A DNA stretch of 64,000 bases, from the NCBI RefSeq assembly GCF_000218685.1, contig NW_006763291.1, forward strand, positions 1,458,286-1,522,285, in the 5' to 3' direction. Below the pieces are notes generated by a model. It was not told where the DNA came from, made no database searches, and saw only the letters and a list, made by a program, of their open reading frames with translations. Position numbers and translations under genes: made by a program. Shown one piece after another: positions 46,801 through 57,638 of the stretch (within the stretch, counting starts at the first letter, position 1; each line of letters begins with the position of its first letter). Source of the stretch: Serpula lacrymans var. lacrymans S7.9. Taxonomy: Eukaryota > Basidiomycota > Agaricomycetes > Boletales > Serpulaceae.

Positions 46801-47114
46801 GGATCAATGGATATACCGGCGTTGCTGAAGTCGAGATCCATGGGAACGGATAGATCAAAATCCATGCCAAAATCCGAAAATTTGACATTCTCGTTTCCGC
46901 CAGAGAAGTGGGCACCATTCTCAACAGAGGGTGGCCACAGTGCAGAGAACTGCGACCAATCTGGTGGGGATGCACCTTGCGAAGATATCGATTCTGAGTC
47001 GGCAGCATTGCCCTGCAAAAGCAGGCTTAGTGGATCAGAAGGGTCCAAGCCAAGCTCTGCAGACATGTTTGCTGTATCGCTGGCTTGTGGATTTGCTTCT
47101 GAGCCATGCATCAT
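43850..47114 (-). CDS. SRE1: Sterol regulatory element-binding protein (SREBP/Sre1), membrane-bound bHLH transcription factor
   Basis: In fungi this ER-anchored factor is released by proteolysis at low sterol or oxygen and activates sterol genes. The N-terminal ~250 residues are acidic and Ser-rich (transactivation). The bHLH reads HTTIERRYRTNLNARIKSLR, with the Tyr in ERRYR that sets SREBPs apart from other bHLH proteins, and GSKANVLGKAVEYIR in helix 2. A leucine-zipper-like stretch (VLKKREARLKREQ) follows. Next are an acidic run (DDDDADEASDDDDAEGDGED, ~45800-45870) and an AT-hook-like KRKRGRPRKNP (~45640). Two hydrophobic segments are YLLAVFALFSFFKSPLASS (~45470) and VVHLVVSLLVFATIVFPWLP (~45290). 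The C-terminal ~450 residues match the DUF2014-type region of fungal SREBPs. I start at 47114 (MMHGSEANPQ) because its context is better. An in-frame ATG at 47225 would add 37 residues. Confidence 0.88.
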
Positions 47115-47350
47115 GGCGCGTTGATGGCTGGAAGAACGTAAACGGGGTGAAAGAGCAGTCGGGGAATCAGGTGGTTTGCGTGCGCTCTTATAAACTGGTA
47201 AAGGCAACAGTAGGTGGTGCCACATTTATCGGACCATTATTGTAATTAAGGTCGGCATTCCTAAAGCAGTAATTAGTTCTCACGGATGTTATAGTGGTCT
47301 GAGATATTCTCATTTGTTTCTACTGCGATCGCGACAGCACACCCAAACTC
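47115..47350. promoter_or_regulatory. Bidirectional promoter, SRE1 and sphingolipid delta-4 desaturase
   Basis: This 236-bp gap (126 bp if the upstream SREBP ATG is used) serves both genes. No exact sterol regulatory element was found by eye. A CATTTG that fits the CANNTG E-box pattern occurs near 47310. Confidence 0.4.
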
Positions 47351-48798
47351 ATGTCAGGACCGTCTGTTGCCAAGTGCGTGCGCGCAGAAGTCGGTGAGTT
47401 GTCTTTCTCAGGTTTTCACAACCTTGCATTCACGCTTTTCCATGTAGACTTCAGCTATTTTGGTGGGGCAGAATCCTTAGCAGAAGGACGGCAAAAGCGT
47501 GCACCTCGTCGCACAGTCGTAGTATCGCCAACGGAGAAAGATGACGGACATTCATATCCAGCACCACCACAGGACCCTACCGACTTTCTCTGGCTCATGA
47601 CAGAGGAGCCTCATCGTACGCGCCGCATGGCAATCATGAAGGCTCATCCAGAGGTCACCAAGCTGATGGGCCACGAACCTCTCACGAAATTCGTCGTCCT
47701 TGCTGTCGTTATGCTTCAAGTCTCAATTGCCATATACCTCCGGAACGCACACCCGCTCTCTTTTTCGTTTCTACTTCTCGCTTACGCTGTCGGCGGCACC
47801 GCTAACCATAACCTCTTCCTCGCCATCCATGAGATCACTCATAATCTCGCCTTTAAAGGTGTCAACGCCAACAAAGCACTAGCTGTCTTTGCAAACCTAC
47901 CTATCGGGATTCCGTATTCTGCTGCATTCAAGGTGTGCGCCTATTGCCAATACTCGTGCCTGTCATGTAGTTGCTTACCATACTGAAAGAAATATCACAT
48001 TGAACACCATAAACATCTTGGTGAAGATGGAGTAGACACTGACCTTCCAACAAGATTGGAGCTGCTTTGCTTGAACAACGTTCTTGGCAAAACGTTCTTC
48101 GCGTGAGTGAACTTCCGTTTTCCTGACCGTACACTGACCACCATTGCACCCGCACCCGTTCCAATCAACGTGCACTTTGAAATATGGGTCTACCATCAAT
48201 TCAGCACGTTCCAGATATTCTTTTACGCACTACGACCTGGATTCGTTCGCGTGCAGACGCCTACGAAATGGCATCTGATCAACTTGGTCATCCAGATCGT
48301 ATTTGATTATATCCTGATTCGCACATTTGGGGTTCGGCCGTTCCTCTACCTCCTATTTTCAAGCTTCTTCGCAGGAAGTTTGCATCCCTGTGCTGGCCAC
48401 TTCATAGCAGAGCACTATCTGTGGGACGGGCTTGAGCAAGAAACGTACAGCTATTATGGGATCTTGAACATATTTGCATACAATGTTCGTACCTGTCCTA
48501 CTGAGATTTCTGCGCATTAATAGAGCCACCGCTGATCACATTTGATGCTGCTGTTTAGGTTGGCTACCACAACGAGCACCATGACTTCCCATCTGTGCCA
48601 TGGACACGTCTCCCTGCGCTCCGTGCTCTTGCTCCAGAATTTTACGACGTCCTCCCTTCACATCCAAGCTGGCCGATGGTAATCATCAACTTCATCCGTG
48701 ATAGCGAGGTTGGTATGTTTGCTCGTGGTAAGAGGCTTGGTAAGGGCGATAGCACTAGTGCTGGTGCAGCGCGAGAAAAGGAGGTGGTCGGTGGATAA
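47351..48798 (+). CDS. DES1: Sphingolipid delta-4 desaturase (DES1/DEGS type)
   Basis: This ER membrane enzyme introduces the delta-4 double bond into dihydroceramide, the step toward glucosylceramide synthesis in fungi. MSGPSVAKCVRAEV joins across an intron to DFSYFGGAE, typical of the Lipid_DES N-terminus. QDPTDFLWLMTEEPHRTRR follows. The three histidine boxes that bind the di-iron centre are all present: HEITHN (HxxxH, 47830), HIEHHKH after the second intron, and HNEHHDFP near 48570. Hydrophobic stretches are VVLAVVMLQVSIAIYL, FSFLLLAYAVGGTAN and HLINLVIQIVFDYILI. LPALRALAPEFYDVLPSHPS precedes a hydrophilic C-terminal tail. The length (~370 aa) and order match the family. Four introns were inferred. 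Confidence 0.93.
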
Positions 48799-50225
48799 GA
48801 AGCACATACAGCCACATGATATATGATAGTTGTGGGAAGAGACGATGGACAATAGTTCTCTCTGATATCTTGATTAATCGGACTCTGTCCTGTAGGTACA
48901 TACTTAGATACAACCAGGAAAGTATCATTCTACAAATTGACTAGTCATGGTGGCGGGGACTTGCACCATTCATGCACTGGCCATGGATAATACCGGTCGG
49001 CTATATGCACTAGACGATAGGTCTGTCTCAGTCCAGGCTCGGGACTTTATTTTTTCTTGTGCTTGCCATAACTTTTCACGAGTTCTACAAGCATTGTGTG
49101 TCTTGGACAGATTCCAGCAACGGCTCCGAAATACTGGGTGGCTCGTATGTCGACAAGTCAACATTGTCAACGATCACACATACGCTATCATGACACTGGG
49201 CTGACTGGCTTGCTGGGTTTCGTTGACTCTTGTTCGAACCTGCCTGGTGATACGCATATATCCCATCAGTAAACACCGCGAGTGTCATCGATATCAATAT
49301 TGTTACACTGTATATCGAAAACAAGTGACAGTACCCGAAATCACGTAGCAATGTCATTGCATCAGGGTGTGTGGTGATGTCCCATCGCAAATTTCAACCC
49401 CTGAGCGCTGCGTTCAAACCTTTTACAATCGTACCCAGGGGTATGGCTCCAATATTCGACTTGGAGTTCTTCCAGCGCCAGCGCTGGCAGAAGTCATCGA
49501 TAGTCACTGCAACATCACCCTCATGGTTTACGGAAATTGAATAGTAAAGGCGATCCGAATCTGCCCGTGAGAGAAGTGTTCGTTATCACAAAAGCAGGAA
49601 AGATCAGAAGACCCGTTGGTTCAGCTCGTTTAGGTTCTCGAGCGCTTTCATTAGGGTGAGTAACTTCCCCAGACCATAGACGTTTTCCCAGGACGCGGCT
49701 CCTCGTGTTCATGTGCGCTCAATTTCGGTGATCTGGCGGTTACAGGGAACGTGGATTCAACGTACCATGGGAGAGCCCTGGCTCAGAAGCAGGACGCCGC
49801 AGTTACGAGGAGCATCAGCAAAAACATAATCCACTGCAAGTCAGGCCGGCTGCGCCCATCCTTGATACAGAAGCGTGGCCATCTACGTGGTCAATTATCC
49901 AACAATACGTTCACAATCTATAAAAGTAATGATGGGCCGGTGTCTTTTAGACATATTGGTTGACAATAGAGATTAGACGCCCTTTCAGATCTCGATAAAC
50001 GCACTTGGAGCGTTGATAGTGACTTTCCGGACCTGACCCCAGTTTAGCTGGTCGGAATTGACCGAACCACTTCCCAGTCTATTTGGAGTCTGATGATCAC
50101 TCCAGCCTAGTATCCGCGCAGTCATGGACAACACAGCTAATTAGCGCTCAAGTGTTGTATAAGTACATACATTGTCTAAGGTCCGCAGCCCTTTTCTTGC
50201 GCACTGACCTCTGATCCAAGTCAGA
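48799..50225. other. Gene-poor region of 1.4 kb
   Basis: No gene was recognised. Frames at 48947-49204 (+), 48970-49390 (-) and 49521-49712 (-) are short, overlap on opposite strands and match nothing known. The last 200 bp should hold the promoter of the GNAT gene. A GTTCGAACCTG at ~49229 resembles a tRNA T-arm but has no matching acceptor stem. Confidence 0.4.
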
Positions 50226-51833
50226 ATGCTTACCTCCTCCAAAGATATAACACTTTCCACCAACTTAGATACACCTTCTTGCAACTCAAAGGCCTGGAAG
50301 TTGTGGGATGAACTACAGAAGACATCACTGGATGCCATCCAGGCATCTACCCCTAACTTTACCTCTTTCGGGGAGGAGTGTTTGCATCTCGCTTATATCT
50401 ATCTAAAAAAACCACCAACAGACGAGGAAGCGAGTTGCTCGTCCGTGGAACCGTCCAACAGTGCAGCCCCAGGTGACATCATATTAGACAATCATGAGAG
50501 TTCACGAATACTGATCAGGTCTCATAAATTCGCTATAGAATACACAAACGCCGACCGTCATGATCTGGATTACAGTGCATGGCCCCTAGAAAATGAAAGG
50601 GCAACAAATTTGTCTACCCCTCAATCACTGATTGGTCTCGTCTATATGAAAGCTGGTCTATCAAACGTTCCAGCTGGCGAAGTCGATATTGGGGTTGTGA
50701 TAGACCCCGAGCACCGCCGCTGTGGTTATGCAGGCCAGGCAGTAGTGCTCATGTTAAACTGGGCGTTCGAAGAGCTGAGATTTCACCGCGTTCAAGCTGC
50801 GATAGTTGATACGGTGGATAAAGAGGCTGTTCACATGCTCTTCACGAGCCTCGGCTTCCAACATGAGGGAATACGGAGACGCTCAGTATACCTGCCGCCG
50901 GGTGAAGAAAGGGCAGAAGGATGGTGCGACGTGACTTACCTAGCTATGTTGGACACGGAATGGATTCTAAGAAGCTACATCCGGGATACGCCTAGAACAG
51001 TGTGGGATGAACTATTGGTTCGACATTCGAGGGAGAGGGAGGAACTGGTGAAATGGGACGAAAAGCGCAGGAGATTAAGAAAGACGGCTAGTACTGAAAC
51101 AATTAAACGGACGGAGAACGTTGAGAAACAACGCGAGCATGTGGACGACATATCACCATTCGCGGACCGGTCAGACTTTGCTATCGACATGGCGTCCTCA
51201 TCGTCATCTTGCCAATCTTCGGATTATGGATCACTTCCACCTTCTCCACGACCCTCCTCGAGTTACGATATTGTTACAGATGCGGAGGAGGAGCTATGCA
51301 GATACCAAAGGCTCCCACCTCCCAGTGACAGGGTCAGCCAGCAAGAATTAGAATGGGCATCATCGAGCTCGAGTTCCCGATCATCGTCGCGCCACTCCAG
51401 TCATTCACTGCTCTCACCTCTTTTGTTACCGACTGTCCCGCCTAGTTCTAGTTCGTATGCCCCTTCACCGGTTCCCATCCCTCCATCCTCCCCATCACCA
51501 AGCTTGAGTTCAGCGTCTGAGGGACCGTGGGGGGACGAGGGAGCTTCTCCAACCATTCCAGCGTGTAGGCTCGACCTTCCGCTCACGACGCATTCGAGAG
51601 GTTCACCCTTCCACTCCCAACTCTCGCATCGTAGACTTTCGCAAGGGCAAATCATCATACACAGGCCTTTGCCTATCCCACCATCGCTGCCTTCACCTGC
51701 GAGAGTAGAAAATCGTGACCAAGACGATGTTTTTGGGCACGAGTGGGATATGATGGATGATACATCGTCATCTGCCGACTCACCTACATCAGATCACGAA
51801 GACTCAACTGAAGGTTTTTGGCATGCATTGTAA
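50226..51833 (+). CDS. GNAT-family N-acetyltransferase with long Ser-rich tail, intronless
   Basis: A single open frame of 535 codons. Residues ~95-245 form a GNAT fold of the RimJ/RimL-like acetyltransferase_3 type. ILIRSHKFAIEYTNADRHDL is near the start, and LIGLVYMKAG is the third strand. EVDIGVVIDPEHRRCGYAGQ carries the acetyl-CoA pyrophosphate loop (R-R-x-G-x-A/G). VLMLNWAFEELRFHRVQAAI and MLFTSLGFQHEGIRRRSVYL close the fold. A charged region (KWDEKRRRLRKTASTETIKR) follows, then ~250 residues of Ser/Pro/Asp-rich disordered sequence ending DSTEGFWHAL. Family enzymes acetylate ribosomal proteins, antibiotics or small amines; no substrate can be inferred. Most genes of comparable length here are broken by introns, so a 1.6-kb intronless frame is unusual. 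Confidence 0.8.
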   Translation: MLTSSKDITLSTNLDTPSCNSKAWKLWDELQKTSLDAIQASTPNFTSFGEECLHLAYIYLKKPPTDEEASCSSVEPSNSAAPGDIILDNHESSRILIRSHKFAIEYTNADRHDLDYSAWPLENERATNLSTPQSLIGLVYMKAGLSNVPAGEVDIGVVIDPEHRRCGYAGQAVVLMLNWAFEELRFHRVQAAIVDTVDKEAVHMLFTSLGFQHEGIRRRSVYLPPGEERAEGWCDVTYLAMLDTEWILRSYIRDTPRTVWDELLVRHSREREELVKWDEKRRRLRKTASTETIKRTENVEKQREHVDDISPFADRSDFAIDMASSSSSCQSSDYGSLPPSPRPSSSYDIVTDAEEELCRYQRLPPPSDRVSQQELEWASSSSSSRSSSRHSSHSLLSPLLLPTVPPSSSSYAPSPVPIPPSSPSPSLSSASEGPWGDEGASPTIPACRLDLPLTTHSRGSPFHSQLSHRRLSQGQIIIHRPLPIPPSLPSPARVENRDQDDVFGHEWDMMDDTSSSADSPTSDHEDSTEGFWHAL

Positions 51834-52420
51834 TGCGTCGGAGCTGAATCGCTGAAGGGGTAGGATTTAGGGAACATCTAGGTGACAAAGTTCCCTTCCC
51901 GTCGAATACATGCTCTATGTTTCTGAAATAACATATGTCCTGTCATAGATTCGGAGTTTATATCTTCTATGACTGGTGTCATACTTCGGCTGCTAGCCTG
52001 GATGTATTTCTATGATAGGACGAGAAGACTCCAACTTGTTATACAAACGTTGGAATGCGACTACTACTGGTCTGACAGATATAGATCTACTGTAAGAATA
52101 AGATATCAGTGCTGAAGCTGTAGTCAAAATAAATATATTTTGTATTCATGAGATTTATAAATTTAGGCTTTACTCGAGACGTCGCAGGTTCCACTCACTG
52201 TCTTGTTGATGTGATATGCTGCTAGTTCACAGTAGCTCACCTCGCTTCTCAATTTACCTATCGTGGACATAGTATGTTCAGGTCAGTATGGACCATCGAT
52301 AGCGCTAGAATTAAAATACAGAGAATAGCAAGCCCAGAGCTCAATAGAGATAAACAATATTCACGGCATAGACCAAAGAGGATGAGTAAATCGCAAGTAA
52401 CCTAGTAACCAACCAACTCG
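51834..52420. other. Intergenic, convergent 3' ends
   Basis: 587 bp, AT-rich in the middle (~52080-52160), between the GNAT gene and the PDS5 3' end. No gene or repeat was recognised. Confidence 0.4.
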
Positions 52421-55400
52421 TCATCCTTTCCTCCCTCTCCCTCCTTTCTTTACCTGCTGCCTGATCTTTGCCTAAGGATGTTGTGGAGCAAGTCAGTAAA
52501 GGCTTAGGAAGACATGGCAGTGAAGATGACGGACCTTGGCTCGAGTCCGGGCACTTCGACCCAGCTCTTTCCCTCGTCCCGTCTCCTTGTCATCAGTATT
52601 TTCGGTGTCGTCACCATTAGCAGTTCCGTCAGAGTCCGAGGTCTCAGGACCAGGACTATCTGCACCCTTATCTTCCCCTTCGGTGTCAGACGATGGTTGG
52701 TCGTCTGATTCCGACTGGTCGCTATTCCAACGATTTGTCTGCCGTGCGCGCCTGTATTTACATTAAGGTAAAATAGAGGACGGGGAAATCAGCTGCACTA
52801 ACTTGGTCTGACCGTTGGGCCTAGCTTTAGGCTCTGCCTTGCGTTTGCTCGCTGCTTTTAATTCTTTGGGTTCTCGTCGCCTCGCCTGTGGATAATGACG
52901 TTGAATCTATAAAATCGTAAAAAGTAAGGTCAGGCTGACCTTGACATTTGTTGATATTTTATGGCCTTTCGAATTCTCGCTGAGCCAGGTTAAAGTTTCC
53001 TCGGGAAGGTATACTGTTTTGACAACCTGCACAAATATTTAATACCAGAATTTAACAAAAAGCCTAAGTTTTACCTTATTAACGGCTTCTGCATTAGGAA
53101 GGGCCCGAAGAATGTCAGATGGTAGTTTAATCTTTCCCGGATAGCTTTGAAGGCTCCAAGAGTTCGATCGCGCGCGAGACTTGATTAACTCTTGAGCAAG
53201 TTCGCTCATGGCATACAAGTTCTAGATGGTCGCGCAATGATGTGAATGTAAAAGATGATAATCGAGTGGTTGCCTTACTTCGCTGAAAACCTGTGATTCG
53301 GCATCTCGTATCGTTTTCGCTTTCATTGCGAGGTGATATAGGAGCGATATATTCTCAACGGATGCAACTAAATCAAGATAAAAGTCGATATATCTTTGGG
53401 ATTGGTGGTATCAGCAGAGCTCTGTAATTATATACGTTAAAAAGAGCTCACTTTGCCATTTCTTCCACGTTCTCGTGAATGATTGCGAAGTCGGGGTGAT
53501 GGGCGAGGAGATGAAGAAGGCGAATAAATATAGATTCAAATTGTTCGATCCTAGCCGCTGATAACAATACAGTTCAATCATGAGTAAAAAGTGTACCCCT
53601 CGTAAGACATACATGGAGAGCAGTTCCGAACTGCGAATCCCACATATGCTGACGCCTGATTGTTTACAAAATGACTTTCAGGTCAGCGTATACAAGTAAC
53701 ATAACGCACTCGAGTTTTCACATCAGCTTCTGGATCATGCGTAGTCAAGAAAGGAATAAGATTGTAACGAGGCGATAATTTGCGTTGCGTAAGGAGAACC
53801 ACCAACTTTTCCAAGAAAGTCACTCGAACATTATAGCATGAATCCTGTAAAAATAGAAATAAGATGGATAAGGTATTATCGAAATAACTGCACAGTACCT
53901 GAACAGTAATAGCCAATAGGATAAAATTTTCATCAATTACAGTGGTGTAAGCATCGATTGTTGCTAGGCGAAGGAGGGAAATAGCTGCCTGTAACCGCAG
54001 ACGAGACCTAACACTGGGACTGTAGGAATATATTGCTTAAAAAGCTGTTTATGTGGAACCTATACAACTTACTCGTCTGAAGCATCCGCCGTAAAGGAAC
54101 CCCCGTGTTCCAGCAGCGTCATAAACATTCTCAAAACAGGAGCAGATATTTCAAGGGCTGTTTCCGAGGTGGCATGGGCAATACAGCGATTTCTGCACAC
54201 TTTGAGCGATAAAACTTTCGTTTTTAGAGAAGGCGATACGTCAACATCTTCCACCCATTCGACATCTGTTGCCATATCATCCTTCCATCTAGTTGTAAGT
54301 GGATTAGTCAATAGAGTTTATGAGAAAGACTTACAGGACCGGGCGGGCTGGGCACCATAAGAACTCTCTTTAGGAGAAAGGCCATGATAACATCGCTTCT
54401 GTGCTCAAAAGCATCAGGCGCTAGCCGGGAGAATTGCACTAGGGCAGCTGTGTGCGCTACCAGCAAGTCAGGGTCTGCTTCTGAGAGGTTGTCGGCTATC
54501 GACTTGACGTTCCTCGGTTATCATACGTCAACAACAGCCCAATACAACGAACTTACTTCTACAACCTCGGTACATAGAGCATCTCGATCTTTGGAAAGCG
54601 CGAGAAGGCGAGCTGCGTATTTAGCATGTCGAGGGTTCGACTCGAGGACGAAGCGCATGATTCTTTCAGTTGTCCGCCTGTAATTAGACGAAGATTCAGC
54701 TTCCTTGACCACTACACGCAGAAATCGCGATATACAAACCTGTCCAGTACCGATAGCGTGTTGTCCGATGCTACTAAGGAGGCTAATGCATGAAGGCTCA
54801 CTTCCACGAGTTTCGGGTTCTTTTCATCAGCGATCGATTTCGTTAATTCGCTTACGTGGGGTTTGTAAAGTGTAGGACAATGTTTTGACACATATGTCAG
54901 CAGGGTCTGAGCATGCTTCCCTGACGACTGATTCTTTGCATTGCTATCGCCAGACTTCTGTATACGTTTGATAAGTGTCGGAATCGATGATTGGTTGACA
55001 ATGCGCAGAGTGGCCCTGCGAAGAAATACAGTCATGGTTGACAAGATACTTGAAGAAGATTGTTCCATGCGACGAAGAAACTCATTCTGTTGACCATTTC
55101 ACACTCAATCCATGCGCACGAGTTCCATGGATCATAGGGGCACTCACAGATGCTTTGGCCAAACTTTTGAGGTCAGTTTGTGTGTCCATACATGTCTTCA
55201 ACAGCTTGTATAATCTCCCTTCGTTCAAATCTGCGAATGTCTGCAGATCTTCGGATGCCTTTTGGTTATCGGGATACGTACCTACAACAAAAAAACTTAG
55301 CTCCTGAGATCAACTGATGTAGTGAATGAGCGCACGGGAGATATGTCGTATGATATTGCTTAGTCTTTGCTTGATATATTCCTCATTTTCGTCAATGACA

Positions 55401-57468
55401 CCCCCCTGTGCTGGAGATTAATGCGGTGATGACAATCCAAAATACAGGATTCGAGACATACATTGTTTTGCACGCAGCATTGCACATAAACTTCGTATAC
55501 AGTGGGTCGGCTGTAGGACATTGATATATACATAGGCATTAAAATATTTGGAAAAACATACGCAGCTAACCCACCTGCTTTTAATGCCGCTAGAGTTGAG
55601 TGCTACATGTATAGCTTTCTCGTCGAGGAAATTCATCGTATTCAACAACTTATCGGTCCAAGTAGCTTCGTCGAATTCTAGGTTCTTTGATGCTGAGGGC
55701 GATATTGACGGTATTGGAAATATGAAATCGGCTGCGACCTGTTCAGCGACGACCCTAAAGATGATTATAAATACATAGTCCACTAGATGATGTAATGATG
55801 TCACACTTTGCCTCAGGAGCACTCAATGAATGTAGAACCTCATTGGGGATCCAGGAGAATTGCTGAATTGCTGCAGGATCGCCATTTTCACTAGAGAAGA
55901 TATCGAAGTCAGCTATAGTAGAATAGACAATACCGCTCTCACATTTCAGGATACGCTAGGCTATATAGTTTACCGATACTATTAAGAGCCTCAACACGAA
56001 CAGAGTGCTGGGGAATCGATCAGCCTAAGGAACACGATATCAAGAGAAACCTGCTTTACCTTTTTGTCTAATCCTCGACCAGCAACAGACCGTAGCTGCA
56101 TTTCAGACACGTGATGTAACGCTGTTTCGTAGTCAAGTTGAGAATACACTTTGCAAACAGCTGCCCGAACTTTCTCGTCAGGGTCCAGGAGCTTTGTTCG
56201 CAGCATTTCTGCGATGTTCATTACAAGATATGAACATTAATGGTACTTTATAACATCGTAAGATAGAGACTCACCTTCAGTCACTTCACGTACGTCTGGA
56301 AGGTGCACCAGAAGACCTTTGGCGCTTTCGACAAGCTTCAGTCGAACAACAGGGGATTTATCAATCTTGCGCATGAGCCATACATTCCAGGTAGAAGGAT
56401 ACTTCTTCACAAGGTCGGCTCCTCCCTTTTCCGAGAACATTTCGCCGAGGACTTGAGTTGCGATGAGCCTTACCTGCATCTCTTCAACCCGTAACTCTTC
56501 CTCAAGCTGAGGTATCACACTATGTAGTAATGCAGGACAGGAACGGCTGAGCTGTTTGACCAGATCATGAGCTGTCTGTATTTCTCCAAACTCCTCATCA
56601 CGGGAGTGTGCCACTATGATGTCGGTGAAGTACTGACAAACATGCCGTTGCAGTTTGTCAGCTGTGGCATTACATATTTGTACAGCAAGCCGATATGCAG
56701 GTTGATCCATGCGCTTTTCAAGGTAATGTAAACATGAAATTGGAAGAATATGGAGCATAAGGGGCTCACAGCGTTTTTGTCCATAAACTGAGCCATTATG
56801 GTTTCTAGAACTTCTTGTGGCAGCGAATGACACTCATCTATTATCGCGACGAGAATATCGGCCAGAAAAATCTCCATCTTTTTTGCAAGATCGCGGCGAA
56901 TCAAGCCAAAGATTTCCCGGAATATATCAACCATTAACTCGTCAGAATGAGGGAGATCGCAAACCAGGACGACGCTTTTAACGGTGGATAAAGATTCGAG
57001 GAGGTGAAAATATTCGTTATAATATGATGAGTCTGCGCCTCCTTTGAGGCCGGCAGACAGTTGTCTGAAGAAGAACTGGAAGATATCTCGGAGTTCCGTG
57101 TGAGTGTACGGGGCATCGGGAGCGTAAAGCCTAAGGATGTCGGCCAGACAACAAGCAGTGTAAGCTTTGACACCTCTATCTTTGTGTAGAAGTATAGACG
57201 TGTTGATGAGCTGGGAGCGCGCCATGCCCAAGGAATTGACATCTATAAGCTCCTGGTCCATTTCGGCGAGTTCTGTGTGGAGGGCCTTGAGCTTTTTTAG
57301 GAGGGCATCGGTCGTAAGGCCTTTGGCAACGATTTTCTCGTTGAAGGCGAGTTTCTTTTTAGAGGCATTGCTGCCAGTTCGTGTCTGGGTCACCATAGCG
57401 GTGGTCGTGCTCGTCGTTGCAAACGATGAGGAGCGCGTGCCCGCGTTGTTTGTTCTTTGTTGTCCCAT
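52421..57468 (-). CDS. PDS5: Sister chromatid cohesion factor PDS5
   Basis: PDS5 is a HEAT-repeat protein that binds cohesin with Wapl and Eco1 and controls cohesion maintenance in the nucleus. The start at 57468 reads MGQQRTNNAGTRSSSFATTS. The conserved N-terminal Pds5 block follows: LTTDALLKKLKALHTELAEM, then LLHKDRGVKAYTACCLADIL and RLYAPDAPYTHTELRDIFQF. Typical later blocks are LVCDLPHSDELMVDIFREIF, DEKVRAAVCKVYSQLDYETA and YVSKHCPTLYKPHVSELTKS. The C-terminal ~150 residues are acidic and Ser/Asp-rich. Splicing RTRAK to AKIRQQVKKGGRGRKG gives a basic, AT-hook-like end before TGA at 52421. About 18 introns were passed, and the expected length is ~1,200 residues, normal for the family. No disruption was noticed. 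It is divergent from NAT1 across 170 bp. Confidence 0.9.
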
Positions 57469-57638
57469 CGCGCTTTCACAGGGTTACATAATCATTCCCC
57501 TGCAGGGAAAACACCGGGCAAACTACAAGTTTACAGCCTGAGGCTGTCGCGCTCATCCTCAACTGTCTACATAGACTTTACTTATACGTCCCATTTGTCC
57601 GCTTTGGCGATAAAAGCTGTCACGGCAACAACACAAAT
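57469..57638. promoter_or_regulatory. Bidirectional promoter, PDS5 and NAT1
   Basis: A 170-bp divergent gap. It holds a perfect palindrome CCCTGCAGGG (57498-57507) and an inverted repeat CAGCC-TGA-GGCTG (57533-57545). Whether these bind factors is unknown. Confidence 0.45.

Noticed and set aside
49200..49270. Possible tRNA (GTTCGAACCTG T-arm-like sequence)
   Set aside because: No matching acceptor stem, D-arm or anticodon arm could be drawn around it.
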